Notes: generated by a model not told the origin, from the letters alone. 64,000 nucleotides of DNA from Acidovorax sp. Leaf191 (GCF_001424425.1 NZ_LMPT01000019.1:1259206-1323205); one strand, 5' to 3'; positions 19,575-30,672 are shown, numbered from the stretch's first letter. Translations and numbers: made by a program.

Positions 19575-19934
19575 ATGGCAACTCAACCACCTTCACCCCC
19601 CACCGCGCCGCCCGTCACACGGCCAGCGCGGGATGATGGCGGTTCGGTCGTGCTCGAGAGACGCACGCAAAAGACCCAGCCGCCGCAGATGTACCAGGTG
19701 GTCATGCTCAATGACGACTACACCCCCATGGAGTTCGTCATCGTGGTTTTGCAGGAATTCTTCAGCAAGGACCGTGAACAAGCGACCCAGATCATGTTGA
19801 AAATCCATCTCGATGGCAAAGGCGTTTGCGGGGTGTATTCCCGCGACGTGGCCGCCACCAAGGTGGAGCAAGTGCTTGACGCCGCCCTCAAGGCGGGCCA
19901 CCCACTGCAATGTGTCAGTGAGCCTGTTGAATAA
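19575..19934 (+). CDS. clpS: ATP-dependent Clp protease adaptor ClpS
   Basis: About 119 aa with the start at [13 protein letters not shown]. ClpS binds N-degron substrates and hands them to ClpA. The core is well conserved: [40 protein letters not shown], and [17 protein letters not shown]. The N-terminal 30 residues are the variable extension that enters ClpA. An ATG at 19557 in the same frame would add six residues. A -10-like TAGAAT (19562-19567) lies only 7 nt upstream of the chosen start. clpA follows after 57 bp, the standard clpSA pair. Confidence 0.95.
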   Translation: MATQPPSPPTAPPVTRPARDDGGSVVLERRTQKTQPPQMYQVVMLNDDYTPMEFVIVVLQEFFSKDREQATQIMLKIHLDGKGVCGVYSRDVAATKVEQVLDAALKAGHPLQCVSEPVE

Positions 19935-19991
19935 CAGGTCTTTTGTCCCGATCTAAAGTTATCCCTTCCACGCAAGCACAAAGGAGTTCAC

Positions 19992-22340
<2,349 letters not shown>

Positions 22341-22766
22341 TCGGCGACCGGGTCTTGGCTTGATCGCCTGACCCGGCATAGCTGCTAGGCACCGGGTTGA
22401 GCAGCCGGTGCAGTGTCTGCAGTGCTTGGAGCGGTCACCCGACCCACACCATCAAAAAGCCAGCCATCGTCACGATGGTTGGCTTTTTTGCTTTGGGCTG
22501 GTGCTTCGTGGTCCTGGTGCCACGGTGTTTGGGTGTTGTGCTGGGGCGCAAGCCTGCGTCTGTAAGCGGCCGGCGCTACTGTACGACGGGCTTTTCGTGC
22601 AGTGCGCCTGCGGCAATGGCGCGACTTGCACGAAACGGCCATCCGCAGGTCTGCGCGTCCTTTCAGACCGCGTGCAAGCTGCTATGTTCACTCCACACAG
22701 CGCAGCGGCCCCCTGAAGGACCATGCGCTGGCATCGTTTTGTCATTCACAACAAGGAGTCCTGCCC
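22341..22766. other. Intergenic region between clpA and the DUF2789 gene
   Basis: 426 bp without a supported gene. It contains the clpSA terminator (22454-22489) and an inverted repeat: TTTCGTGCA (22593-22601) with TGCACGAAA (22627-22635), enclosing GCGC and GCGC. A weak promoter-like pair is TTTCAG (22661-22666) with TATGTT (22683-22688), 16 bp apart, on the plus strand. Confidence 0.5.
22454..22489 (+). terminator. Rho-independent terminator of clpSA
   Basis: AAAAAGCCAGCCATCG (22454-22469) pairs with CGATGGTTGGCTTTTTT (22473 onward), giving a stem of about 15 bp with one G-U pair, a 3-nt loop and a run of six T. It starts 113 bp after the clpA stop. Because of the A-run on the other side it could also work on the minus strand. 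Confidence 0.85.
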
Positions 22767-23024
22767 ATGATCACCACCGAACCCACCATGACCAATCTCT
22801 TCCTGCAACTGGGCCTGGATGAAAGCGAGCAGGGGATCGCCGACTTCATCAAAGGCCATCAGCTCCCCACCGAAGTGGCGCTGGGCGATGCGCCGTACTG
22901 GAGCGATTCGCAGCGCCAGTTCCTGGTCGAGCAACTCAAGGCCGATGCGCCCTGGGCGATGATCGTGGACCAGTTCAGCGAATCGCTGCACTCCGACGCG
23001 GTCAAGCGCAGCACGGGGCTCTGA
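22767..23024 (+). CDS. DUF2789 family protein
   Basis: 85 aa, ATG preceded by AAGGAG. Sequence pattern LFLQLGLDESEQGIADFIKG, then APYWSDSQRQFLVEQLKADA and PWAMIVDQFSESLHS matches the small DUF2789 family found in proteobacteria. All-helical, acidic, no cysteines, no signal peptide. Function unknown. It stands alone between the clpSA terminator and the convergent transglycosylase gene, with a palindrome about 130 bp upstream that could be an operator. Confidence 0.8.
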   Translation: MITTEPTMTNLFLQLGLDESEQGIADFIKGHQLPTEVALGDAPYWSDSQRQFLVEQLKADAPWAMIVDQFSESLHSDAVKRSTGL

Positions 23025-23079
23025 AGCGCCCGCAGGGCGGGCGCAGCGGTGGTGTGCTGCCGCCGCGCCCTTCCTTGCG

Positions 23080-24531
23080 TTATCGCGCGGGCGCGGCAGT
23101 GGGCGCTGTGCCTGGCGCTGCTGGGGTCGCCGCGCCGCGCAGGCGCGCGAGCAGGTCGGCGGTGGCGTAGCCGTCTGCCACCAGCCCTTCGCTTTGCTGA
23201 TAGCGGCGCAGTCCCGCCCGGGTGGCCGGTCCCAGCACGCCGTCTGGCGTTCCGGTGTCGAACCCCCGTTCGTTGAGTGCCACTTGCAGCGCCAGCACCT
23301 CGTCCCGCGACAGGGCGGGCAGGTCACGCGGCCAGGCGGCGATGATGGGCGCGCCGCCGTCGATCTGCTGAGACAGCTGGGCCACGCCCAGTGCGTACGT
23401 CACCGCGTTGTTGTAGCGCAGCAGCGTGCGGAAATTGTGGCCCACCAAAAACGCTGGGCCCCGGGCACCGGCCGGTGCCAGGATGGAGGCAGCCTCCAGT
23501 GCAGGCAATGGGCGCCCGTCCATGGTCTGCACGCCTTCGGCCGCCCACTGCACCGCGCTCTGGCGCACGCTGAGCTCCGTGCGTGCATGGTCAAAACCCG
23601 CGGGCAGCTGGACTTCGGTGCCCCAGCTCTCGCCGCGCCGCCAGCCTTCGCCGACCAGGAATGCCGCGGTGGACGCAGCCACGTCCGGCGCGCTGCCCCA
23701 GATGTCGCGGTGGCCGTCGCCATCGGCATCGACGGCATGGCGCAAGAACACCGAGGGCAGGAATTGCGTGTGCCCCATGGCGCCCGCCCACGATCCGATC
23801 ATGCGGTCGGCAGCGATGTCGCCCTGGTCGATGATGCGCAGGGCGGCCAGCAGCTCGTTTTGCGCCCAGGCGCGGCGCCGCCCCTCAAAGGCCAGCGTGG
23901 CCAGCGCATCCACGGTGCGGAAGGTGCCGAAGTTGCTGCCGTAGTTGCTCTCCATGCCCCAGATGGCGGTGATCACCGTCGCCGGCACGCCGTAGCGTGC
24001 GGACGCCGACTGCAGGGCTGCGGAATGCTCGGCCAGCTTGGCCTGGCCCTGCGCCACGCGCTGCGGCGACACCGCGCTGTCGAGGTACGCCCACGGTGTG
24101 CGTGTGAACTCGGGCTGGGCGCGGTCCAGCTCCACCACACGGGGTTGCCACTGTGCCGTGGCCAGCACATTGCGCACCGTGTCGGGGCGGATGCCGGCCT
24201 GCAAGGCCTGCGACTGAAAGGCGCTGTTCCACACGGCGAAGCCTGCGATGTGGTCCGCGTCCGAGCCCTTGGCCAGGGCAGCAGCCTGGGCAGCCGTCGG
24301 CGCAAGCGGTGAGGCGCCGGGCTGCGGAGGGCTGGGGACCGCGGCGGCGGGTGTGGCAGCGGTCGCTGGGGCTGGGGCGGGGGCCCGGTTGGACGCCTGG
24401 GCAGGGCCGCTGCCATTGGCGGGGGCAGCGCAGCCTGCCAAAGCCAGCGCGGTGGCCAGCGTCACGAGCGCTGCAGGCGTTGCCTTGGGGCGGCGGGTGG
24501 ATTCGGTGGAAACAAGCGTGTTACGGGTCAT
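23080..24531 (-). CDS. Lytic murein transglycosylase (MltB-like) with peptidoglycan-binding domain
   Basis: 483 aa from ATG 24531. Lipoprotein signal with lipobox LALAGC (Cys about residue 33), then an Ala/Pro-rich linker to about residue 80. The SLT_2/MltB catalytic domain follows (AIWGMESNYGSNFGTFRT contains the catalytic Glu; GAMGHTQFLPSVF and DVAASTAAFL are family motifs). Residues about 395-460 form a PG_binding_1 domain (LSRDEVLALQVALNERGFD, DGVLGPATRAGLRRYQ). It cleaves the glycan strand to 1,6-anhydro-muropeptides in the periplasm. The longer frame from 24609 lacks the signal peptide at its N-terminus. Confidence 0.93.
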   Translation of the reverse strand: MTRNTLVSTESTRRPKATPAALVTLATALALAGCAAPANGSGPAQASNRAPAPAPATAATPAAAVPSPPQPGASPLAPTAAQAAALAKGSDADHIAGFAVWNSAFQSQALQAGIRPDTVRNVLATAQWQPRVVELDRAQPEFTRTPWAYLDSAVSPQRVAQGQAKLAEHSAALQSASARYGVPATVITAIWGMESNYGSNFGTFRTVDALATLAFEGRRRAWAQNELLAALRIIDQGDIAADRMIGSWAGAMGHTQFLPSVFLRHAVDADGDGHRDIWGSAPDVAASTAAFLVGEGWRRGESWGTEVQLPAGFDHARTELSVRQSAVQWAAEGVQTMDGRPLPALEAASILAPAGARGPAFLVGHNFRTLLRYNNAVTYALGVAQLSQQIDGGAPIIAAWPRDLPALSRDEVLALQVALNERGFDTGTPDGVLGPATRAGLRRYQQSEGLVADGYATADLLARLRGAATPAAPGTAPTAAPAR

Positions 24532-24648
24532 GCGCCATTGTCCCGCCCCTGCCGGGCGTTTGCTGCACTGCAGGTGTATCACTGCGTGAAGACGCTGCGG
24601 CAGCAGCATGGCGTCGGCAGGCGGGAGGAGGAGGCGGTTTACTATGGT

Positions 24649-24690
24649 TTTGATAGCTGCCAGCGCTTGAACGACAAGCGGTAGGGGCCC
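24649..24690 (+). repeat. Dispersed intergenic repeat, family A copy 2
   Basis: TTGATAGCTGCCAGCGCTTG, a short loop, then ACAAGCGGTAGGGGCC. The arms GCGCTT and AAGCGG can pair. It lies between the divergent transglycosylase and sbcB genes. Same unit as at 9713, 34006, 54432 and 61911. Confidence 0.75.
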
Positions 24691-24798
24691 AAATCACTTC
24701 AAAATAGGGTTACATTTGGCGCACCGTGGCGGGCCCGTCGTCCGCCGCCCGTTCACGTTCACTGTCACCGAAAAGCCCACCGTCCTCGTCCTCCGTCC

Positions 24799-26244
24799 AT
24801 GGCTTCACACACCTTTCTCTGGCACGACTACGAAACCTTCGGCGCCAACACGCGGCGCGACCGGCCCGCGCAGTTCGCGGCCATCCGCACCGATGCCGAT
24901 CTCAACGAGATCGGCGAGCCGCTGAACATCTTCTGCCAGCCGGCCAACGACTACCTGCCCGACCCGCAGTCGTGCCTGATCACCGGCATCACGCCCCAGC
25001 AGTGCCTGGAGCAGGGCGTGCCAGAACACCAGTTCGCCGCCCGCATCGAGGCCGAGTTGGCGCAGCCCGGCACCATCGGCGTCGGCTACAACACCATCCG
25101 CTTCGACGACGAGATCACGCGCTTCATGTTCTGGCGCAACCTCATCGATCCGTATGCCCGCGAGTGGCAGAACCAGTGCGGCCGCTGGGACCTGCTGGAC
25201 GTGGTGCGCATGACCTATGCGCTGCGGCCCGACGGCATCACCTGGCCCAAAAAGGAAGACGGCGCCCCCAGCTTCAAGCTCGAGCACCTCTCCAAAGCCA
25301 ACGGCCTGCTGCACGAGGCCGCGCACGATGCCCTGTCGGACGTGCGCGCCACCATTGCGCTGGCGCGCCTCATCCGCCAGCACAACACCAAGCTCTTCGA
25401 CTTTGCGCTGTCGCTGCACAAGAAGGACCGCGTGGCAACGGAACTGCGCCTGCCGGCCACCAGCGCCACGGCGCGGCCTTTCCTGCACGTCTCGGGCATG
25501 TTCCCGGTGGACCGGGGCTGCCTGGGCGTGATGTGGCCGCTGACCAGCCACCCCACCAACAAGAACGAACTCATCGCCTGGGACCTGTCGCAGGACCCGA
25601 CACCCCTGGCCACCATGGGTGTCGACGAGATCCGCCTGCGCATGTTCAGCAAGGCCGACGCGCTGCCCGAAGGCGTCACGCGCCTGCCGGTCAAGACCAT
25701 CCACCTCAACAAGTCGCCCATGGTGGTGGGCAACGTGAACACCCTCACGCCCGCGCTGGCGCAGCGCTGGGGCATCGACATGGAGCAGGCCGCGCAGCAT
25801 GCGAACGTGGCGCGCAGCCTGCCCGACATGAGCGGCATCTGGCCGGCCGTGTTTGCCCGCCCGCCCGAGGCCACGCCCGATGTGGACCAGGACCTGTACG
25901 GCGGGTTTGTGGGCAACAACGACCGCCGCCTGCTCAACGAGCTGCGCACCATGAGCGGCGAGAAGCTGGCCCGCTCCCGCGCCGCGTTCGACGACCCGCG
26001 CCTGGCCGAGCTGCTGTGGCGCTACCGGGCGCGCAACTTCCCCGCTACGCTGTCGCCTGAAGAAGCGCAGCAGTGGGAGGCGCACCGCGCAGCCTGCTTG
26101 TTCGACGGGCAGGGTGGGGCGCGCACGGTGGAGCAGCTGTTCACCGAAATCGACACGCTGTCGGAGACCGCTGAAGACGACCGCACACAGGACATCCTGG
26201 GTGCCCTGTACGATTACGCGGAGCACATCGCGCCGGAGCGGTGA
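24799..26244 (+). CDS. sbcB: Exodeoxyribonuclease I
   Basis: 481 aa, the usual length (475-485). 3'-5' exonuclease on single-stranded DNA, active in recombination and mismatch repair. The DEDDh catalytic motifs are visible: HDYETFGANTRRDRPAQFA (first Asp/Glu), GYNTIRFDDEITRFMFWRN (second Asp) and HDALSDVRATIALARLI (His and Asp). The C-terminal SH3-like and helical regions follow, including HLNKSPMVV and ARNFPATLSPEE. Monocistronic as far as can be seen; the next gene starts 139 bp later, after a family B repeat. Confidence 0.96.
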   Translation: MASHTFLWHDYETFGANTRRDRPAQFAAIRTDADLNEIGEPLNIFCQPANDYLPDPQSCLITGITPQQCLEQGVPEHQFAARIEAELAQPGTIGVGYNTIRFDDEITRFMFWRNLIDPYAREWQNQCGRWDLLDVVRMTYALRPDGITWPKKEDGAPSFKLEHLSKANGLLHEAAHDALSDVRATIALARLIRQHNTKLFDFALSLHKKDRVATELRLPATSATARPFLHVSGMFPVDRGCLGVMWPLTSHPTNKNELIAWDLSQDPTPLATMGVDEIRLRMFSKADALPEGVTRLPVKTIHLNKSPMVVGNVNTLTPALAQRWGIDMEQAAQHANVARSLPDMSGIWPAVFARPPEATPDVDQDLYGGFVGNNDRRLLNELRTMSGEKLARSRAAFDDPRLAELLWRYRARNFPATLSPEEAQQWEAHRAACLFDGQGGARTVEQLFTEIDTLSETAEDDRTQDILGALYDYAEHIAPER

Positions 26245-26245
26245 C

Positions 26246-26342
26246 TCCCCCTGAGGCGCTGCGCGCCTTCCCCCTGAGGGGGACGCCCCCGGTGGCCCGG
26301 CAGAGCCGGTTCCACGGGGGCACTGGTATGGGGGCGCGCCAG
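26246..26342 (+). repeat. Dispersed intergenic repeat, family B copy 2
   Basis: CCCCCTGAGGCGCTGCGCGC, then CTTCCCCCTGAGGGGGACG, CCCCCGGTGGCCCGGC, AGAGCCGGTTCCACGGGGGC and finally GGGGGCGCGCCAGTTTTTG. This is the cleanest copy. It starts one base after the sbcB stop codon and contains two nested inverted repeats (CCCCCT/AGGGGG and GCCCGGCAGAGCCGG-like). Confidence 0.8.
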
Positions 26343-26383
26343 TTTTTGCCGCCTGGGCTTTGTAGACAGACATTGCACTTTTT

Positions 26384-27631
26384 ATGACGACACCGCAGAA
26401 CCACCATTTCACGACCGAGATCCTCCACGCCGACCGCCAGGGCGGCGCGGAGCATGGGGCCATTCACAAGGCGATCCACACCTCGGTGCAGTACGGCTAC
26501 GACCAGGTCGAGGACCTGATCGCCGTGTTCCAGGGCACCGCCAAGGGCGGCTTCAATTACGCGCGGCAGGGCACGCCCACCACGGCGGCGCTGGAGGCCA
26601 AGATCACGCAGATGGAAAAAGGGCAGGGCACCATCGTGTTCGCCACGGGCATGGCGGGCATCTGCGCCATCTTTCTCACGCTGCTGAAGGCGGGCGACCA
26701 CCTGGTGGCCAGCCAGTTCGTGTTTGGCAACACCAACAGCGTGTTCGGCACGCTGGCCGACCTGGGCATCGAGGTGACCCTGGTGGACGTGACCGATGCC
26801 GCCAACGTGGCGGCTGCGGTGCGGCCCAACACCCGCATGGTGTTTGTCGAGACCATCGCCAACCCCGGCACGCAGATCCCTGATCTTGAAGGTGTCGGCA
26901 CCGTCTGCCGCGAGCGTGGGCTGCTGTACGTGGTGGACAACACCGTGGCGTCGCCCTATCTGTTCCGTGCGTCCACGGTGGGCGCGGGCCTGGTGCTCAA
27001 CTCGCTCACCAAAAGCATCGGCGGTCAGGGCGCGGCGCTGGGCGGCGCGGTCACCGACACCGGGCTGTTCGACTGGAGCACGTACCCCAACATCTTCGCG
27101 CCCTACCGCAAGGGCGACGCCAAGGGCTGGGGCCTGCAGCAGGTGCGCAAGAAGGGCCTGCGCGACATGGGCGGCACGCTGTCGTCCCACGCCGCGCACC
27201 AGATCGCACTGGGCGCCGAGACGCTGTCGCTGCGCATGGACCGCACCAGCGCCACGGCGCTGGCGCTGGCCCAATGGCTGGAGAAGCACCCCGCCGTATC
27301 GCGCGTGCTGTACCCTGGACTGCCGTCGCACCCCCAGTACGCTTTTGCGCAAAAGCACCTCAAGGCCGGCTCGTGGCTGCTGTCGTTCGAGCTGCGCAAC
27401 CCCGACCACTGCCTGCCCGTGTGCAACCGCCTGCAGCTGCCCATCAAGGCCACGGGCCTGGCGGACACGCGCACGCTCATCATCCCGGTCGCCCACACCA
27501 TCTTCTGGGAGGCGGGCCCCCAGGTGCGCGCCGCCATGGGCATTGCCGACAGCATGATCCGCTTGTCGGTAGGTCTGGAGGAAGTCGAGGACCTGCTCGC
27601 GGACTTCGAGCAGGCGCTGGCGGGGCTCTGA
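26384..27631 (+). CDS. Cys/Met metabolism PLP-dependent enzyme (cystathionine gamma-synthase family)
   Basis: 415 aa. Fold type I PLP enzyme: GGFNYARQGTPTTAALEAKI, the Gly-rich FATGMAGICAIFLTLL, VDNTVASPYLFRAS with the cofactor Asp, and the PLP lysine in NSLTKSIGGQGAALGG. The length and SIGG context fit the group annotated as cystathionine gamma-synthase-like proteins in Comamonadaceae. Close alternatives are O-acetylhomoserine sulfhydrylase and methionine gamma-lyase, and substrate cannot be fixed. Role is in sulfur amino acid metabolism. The kinase gene follows after 52 bp. Confidence 0.88.
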   Translation: MTTPQNHHFTTEILHADRQGGAEHGAIHKAIHTSVQYGYDQVEDLIAVFQGTAKGGFNYARQGTPTTAALEAKITQMEKGQGTIVFATGMAGICAIFLTLLKAGDHLVASQFVFGNTNSVFGTLADLGIEVTLVDVTDAANVAAAVRPNTRMVFVETIANPGTQIPDLEGVGTVCRERGLLYVVDNTVASPYLFRASTVGAGLVLNSLTKSIGGQGAALGGAVTDTGLFDWSTYPNIFAPYRKGDAKGWGLQQVRKKGLRDMGGTLSSHAAHQIALGAETLSLRMDRTSATALALAQWLEKHPAVSRVLYPGLPSHPQYAFAQKHLKAGSWLLSFELRNPDHCLPVCNRLQLPIKATGLADTRTLIIPVAHTIFWEAGPQVRAAMGIADSMIRLSVGLEEVEDLLADFEQALAGL

Positions 27632-27683
27632 CCGGGCCTACTGCGAAGTCCACCCCGGCTGCCCCCACCGCCCCATCCACACC

Positions 27684-29015
27684 ATGGCCACCGCCACCTC
27701 TGCACCGCCCGCCAACATCGGCAAGTACCGCATCGAGCGCGAGCTGGGCCGGGGTGCCAGCGGCATCGTGTTCCTGGGGCTGGACGGATTTCGGGGCCGC
27801 AAGGTGGCCATCAAGCAGACCCACGCGCACCTGCTCAAACAACCGGAGCAGGCCGAGCGATACCGCAAGCTGCTGCGCAACGAAGCGGCCTTGTCAGGCC
27901 GCCTGCGCCACCCCAACATCGTGCGCCTGCTCGATGCCGATGAAGAGGCCGTACCGCCGTACCTGGTGCTCGAATACGTCGACGGCCAGCCCCTGTCGGC
28001 CTACGCCACACCCGACGCACTGCTGCCCGTGCCCCAGGTGCTGGACATCGCCTTCAAGTGCTGCAACGCCCTTGAATACGCCCACCGCGAAGGCCTGGTG
28101 CACCGGGACATCAAGCCCGCCAACCTCATGCTGGCGCAGGACGGCGACATCAAGCTCACCGACTTCGGCGCCGCGCTGTCGCTGCGCAGCGATGCCACGC
28201 AACTGTCGGGCCTGGTGGGCTCGCCGTCGTACATGTCGCCCGAGCAGGTGCGCGAGCAGGACCTGACGCATCACAGCGACATGTTCTCGCTGGCCGTGGT
28301 GGTGTACGAGCTGCTCACCGGCCGCCGCCCGTTTGACGGTGATACCGACTTCGCCACGCTCTACAAGATCAGCAACGAAGCACCCACCCCACCCAGCCTG
28401 CTGCGCGCCTCGTTGCCCAGCCATGTGGACGACGTGCTGCTGCGCGCCCTGGCCAAGCAGCCAGCCGACCGCTTTGCCACCTGGCAGGACTTTGCCCAGG
28501 CCCTGCTGGCCGCCCACCAGGGCCTGCCCCGCCAGAAGTCGCAGGACACCGAGGCCGAACGCTTTGCGCGGCTGCGGGCGCTGCCTTTCTTTGCAGACTT
28601 TCACGACGTGGCGCTGTGGGAGCTGATGCGCCTGGGCCACTGGCGCCGGCTGGAGCAGGGCACCGTCCTCATGCGCGAGAACACGCCCGGGGACTCGTTT
28701 TGCATCCTCATCGAAGGCCAGGTCAGCGTCAGCCGCCAGGGCTGGACCCTGAGCACCCTGGGCCCCGGCGTCACCCTGGGCGAGATGACCTACCTGCGGC
28801 CCGAGGACAAGATGCGCACCGCCACAGCCGTGGCAGAGACCGAGGTGCTGGTGCTCAAGGTGCGCAACCCCGCGCTGCAGGGCGCATCGGAAGACCTGCA
28901 GTCGCGGTTTGACAAGGCGTTCATCAAGCTGCTGGTGGGGCGGCTGATTGCCACCAACGAGCAACTGGGGGAGTGGGAGCTGGTGGCGGCGCCGGGAGCG
29001 GCGGGCGACGAGTGA
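27684..29015 (+). CDS. Serine/threonine protein kinase fused to a cyclic-nucleotide-binding domain
   Basis: 443 aa. Residues 14-270 are a Hanks-type kinase: P-loop GRGASG (22-27), VAIK Lys (44), HRDIKPANLML (140-150, catalytic Asp 142), DFG (160-162), the SPSYMSPEQV activation segment and DMFSLAVVVYELLTGRRPF. Residues about 290-410 form a cNMP-binding beta-roll (LRALPFFADF, EQGTVLMREN, GDSFCILIEGQVSVSRQG, TLGEMTYL). No membrane segment, so it should be cytosolic. A plausible reading is that cAMP, c-di-GMP or another ligand gates the kinase. All catalytic residues are present. Two membrane-protein genes follow. Confidence 0.93.
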   Translation: MATATSAPPANIGKYRIERELGRGASGIVFLGLDGFRGRKVAIKQTHAHLLKQPEQAERYRKLLRNEAALSGRLRHPNIVRLLDADEEAVPPYLVLEYVDGQPLSAYATPDALLPVPQVLDIAFKCCNALEYAHREGLVHRDIKPANLMLAQDGDIKLTDFGAALSLRSDATQLSGLVGSPSYMSPEQVREQDLTHHSDMFSLAVVVYELLTGRRPFDGDTDFATLYKISNEAPTPPSLLRASLPSHVDDVLLRALAKQPADRFATWQDFAQALLAAHQGLPRQKSQDTEAERFARLRALPFFADFHDVALWELMRLGHWRRLEQGTVLMRENTPGDSFCILIEGQVSVSRQGWTLSTLGPGVTLGEMTYLRPEDKMRTATAVAETEVLVLKVRNPALQGASEDLQSRFDKAFIKLLVGRLIATNEQLGEWELVAAPGAAGDE

Positions 29016-29091
29016 TAGTTCTGGCGGGGGTGTCGTGCGCAGCGCTGCTGTCCATGGGCCTGACGCTGCGGACGGCTGCCAGGCAGCGTTT

Positions 29092-29112
29092 CTGCCATCT
29101 GCCATCTGCCAT
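29092..29112 (+). repeat. Three tandem CTGCCAT heptamers
   Basis: CTGCCAT is repeated exactly three times (29092-29098, 29099-29105, 29106-29112) and followed by CTGCGCC. It lies 100 bp before the start of the membrane-protein gene and 77 bp after the kinase stop, beside the inverted pair GCTGCC/GGCAGC at about 29085. Confidence 0.8.
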
Positions 29113-29213
29113 CTGCGCCTTGTCTTTGAACGCTTACTATCGGCCAGATGGGTACATCGCCCTCGGTCACTTGGGCAGGTGAGTTGTTGCAAGCTTTGGG
29201 GGCGAAGCAAACC

Positions 29214-29885
29214 ATGGATCTGATGAAGTTGCTGCGAAGTCTTGAGGAGTTCGTCTTCGAGGCGATAGCTCTGCTGTTCTTCTACCCCAAGACGCTGTTG
29301 CGAATCGTCTCAAGGCCGCTCCAGGCCATGGAGTACGCCGAGCAGGAAGAGACTGCGAACAAGCCCGATGCCTATGACAGTGCGGTGAGCCCGCCCTTGC
29401 TGTTGTTGCTCACGTTGCTGTTGGTCAATGCCGTGGGCACGGCATTGCATGTCTCGCAAGCCGCGGATGCCGCCCCCCTTGCCCGCCAGATTCTCAACTC
29501 TCCGCAGAACCTGCTGCTTTTTCGCAGCCTGCTCTTCAGTCTGATTCCGCTATCAGCCGCAGTGCTGCTGTTGAGAGCGCGCGGGCAACTCACGTCGCGT
29601 ACCACTTTGCGCCAGCCTTTCTTCGCGCAGTGCTACCTGACCTCGCCATTTGCGTTGGTTGTTTCGATGGGCCTCATCGCCACACAATTGCACGAGCGCA
29701 GCACAGCAGCGGTAGGTGCGATTGCGTTCGCTTTGGCGTGCATGTGGATGCTGGGCGTTCAAGCCGCCTGGTTCCGCGTCAAGCTTGGCATCGGCTGGCT
29801 GGCTGCATTGGCCATCGGCTTCGGGCTCCTGGTGTGGTCCGGTGCGTGCGTGCTTGGCGTGGTGGCCTTGGTCGCCAGCTTTTGA
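29214..29885 (+). CDS. Multi-pass membrane protein, unknown (Yip1-like topology)
   Basis: About 223 aa starting at MDLMKLLRSLEEFVFEAIAL; an in-frame ATG at 29148 would add 22 residues. An amphipathic N-terminal stretch with FFYPKTLLRIVSRP is followed by five hydrophobic segments: residues about 60-80, 103-120, 140-160, 165-190 and 195-220. This resembles Yip1/DUF1282-type small integral membrane proteins, but I see no diagnostic motif and do not assign a family. The next gene, a CPBP protease homologue, starts 23 bp downstream, so the two are likely co-transcribed and may act together in the membrane. Confidence 0.7.
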   Translation: MDLMKLLRSLEEFVFEAIALLFFYPKTLLRIVSRPLQAMEYAEQEETANKPDAYDSAVSPPLLLLLTLLLVNAVGTALHVSQAADAAPLARQILNSPQNLLLFRSLLFSLIPLSAAVLLLRARGQLTSRTTLRQPFFAQCYLTSPFALVVSMGLIATQLHERSTAAVGAIAFALACMWMLGVQAAWFRVKLGIGWLAALAIGFGLLVWSGACVLGVVALVASF

Positions 29886-29907
29886 GTTTGCAAAGGGTCT
29901 CACCATC

Positions 29908-30672
29908 GTGCGTCTCAAACCTCACTGGGTTATCGGGCTGGGCATCTACCTCGCCTATGCAGGCTGGGTGACTGCGGCATGGGCATTCTTTGGCATCGAC
30001 TATGCGTCGCTGGGTACGTCGGCAAACCTGCTGCGGGGTGTCATCCTGCCGTTGGGCCTGGCGGCGTTTGCGCTGTGCATTTTCAACGGGCTGGCGCAAT
30101 GGTGGCCACAGACCACCCGCGAACCCCGCATGCAGGCGCCCATGTATCAGCTCGCGCTGGCGCTGCCCATGTGCGCCTTCATTGCGCTGAACATTCAAGG
30201 TGCCGACTGGGCATCGATGGGGCTGCAGCATGCCCTGGTGCTGGCCGGGGCGATGCTGCTCGTGGGTTTTTGCGAAGAGATGGTCCATCGTGGCATCTTG
30301 CTGGTGTGCCTGCGCCATGCCCTTGGATCGGAAGCCTGGGTGTGGTTCTGGTCAAGCGCGCTCTTCGGCCTCATGCACGCCAGCAACGCGTTCTTTGGCC
30401 TTGGCGCGGCGGCGCTGCTGCAGGTGGTACTGGCGTTTTGCGCGGGCACGGCGCTTTATCTGCTGCGCCGGTTGACTGGCAGCCTCTGGGTCGCAATGCT
30501 CTTCCACGCCTTGTGGGACTTCTCGAGTCTGGCACATGCCCTGGGGCATGCCACTCAATCCGGCGCTGCACTCGCCGCTCTGGGAGCCACCTATCTGAGT
30601 GCATTTGTGGTACTGGTCCTGGTTCTGCGCAAAAGGCCGGAGGTGGTCATCAACACGTACGATCCAAGCTGA
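29908..30672 (+). CDS. CPBP family intramembrane glutamic endopeptidase homologue
   Basis: 254 aa with a GTG start (RLKPHWVIGLGIYLAY) preceded by AAAGGG. Seven to eight hydrophobic segments. The CPBP (Rce1-like/ABI) motifs are seen: GFCEEMVHRGILLV (EExxxR, residues 123-128), ALFGLMHASN (FxxxH) and FHALWDFSS (HxxxD/N). Members include CAAX-type proteases, bacteriocin-immunity proteins and proteins of unknown role. The pairing with an uncharacterised membrane protein upstream may give substrate specificity. Frames starting further upstream overlap the previous gene in a different frame and are discarded. Confidence 0.85.
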   Translation: MRLKPHWVIGLGIYLAYAGWVTAAWAFFGIDYASLGTSANLLRGVILPLGLAAFALCIFNGLAQWWPQTTREPRMQAPMYQLALALPMCAFIALNIQGADWASMGLQHALVLAGAMLLVGFCEEMVHRGILLVCLRHALGSEAWVWFWSSALFGLMHASNAFFGLGAAALLQVVLAFCAGTALYLLRRLTGSLWVAMLFHALWDFSSLAHALGHATQSGAALAALGATYLSAFVVLVLVLRKRPEVVINTYDPS

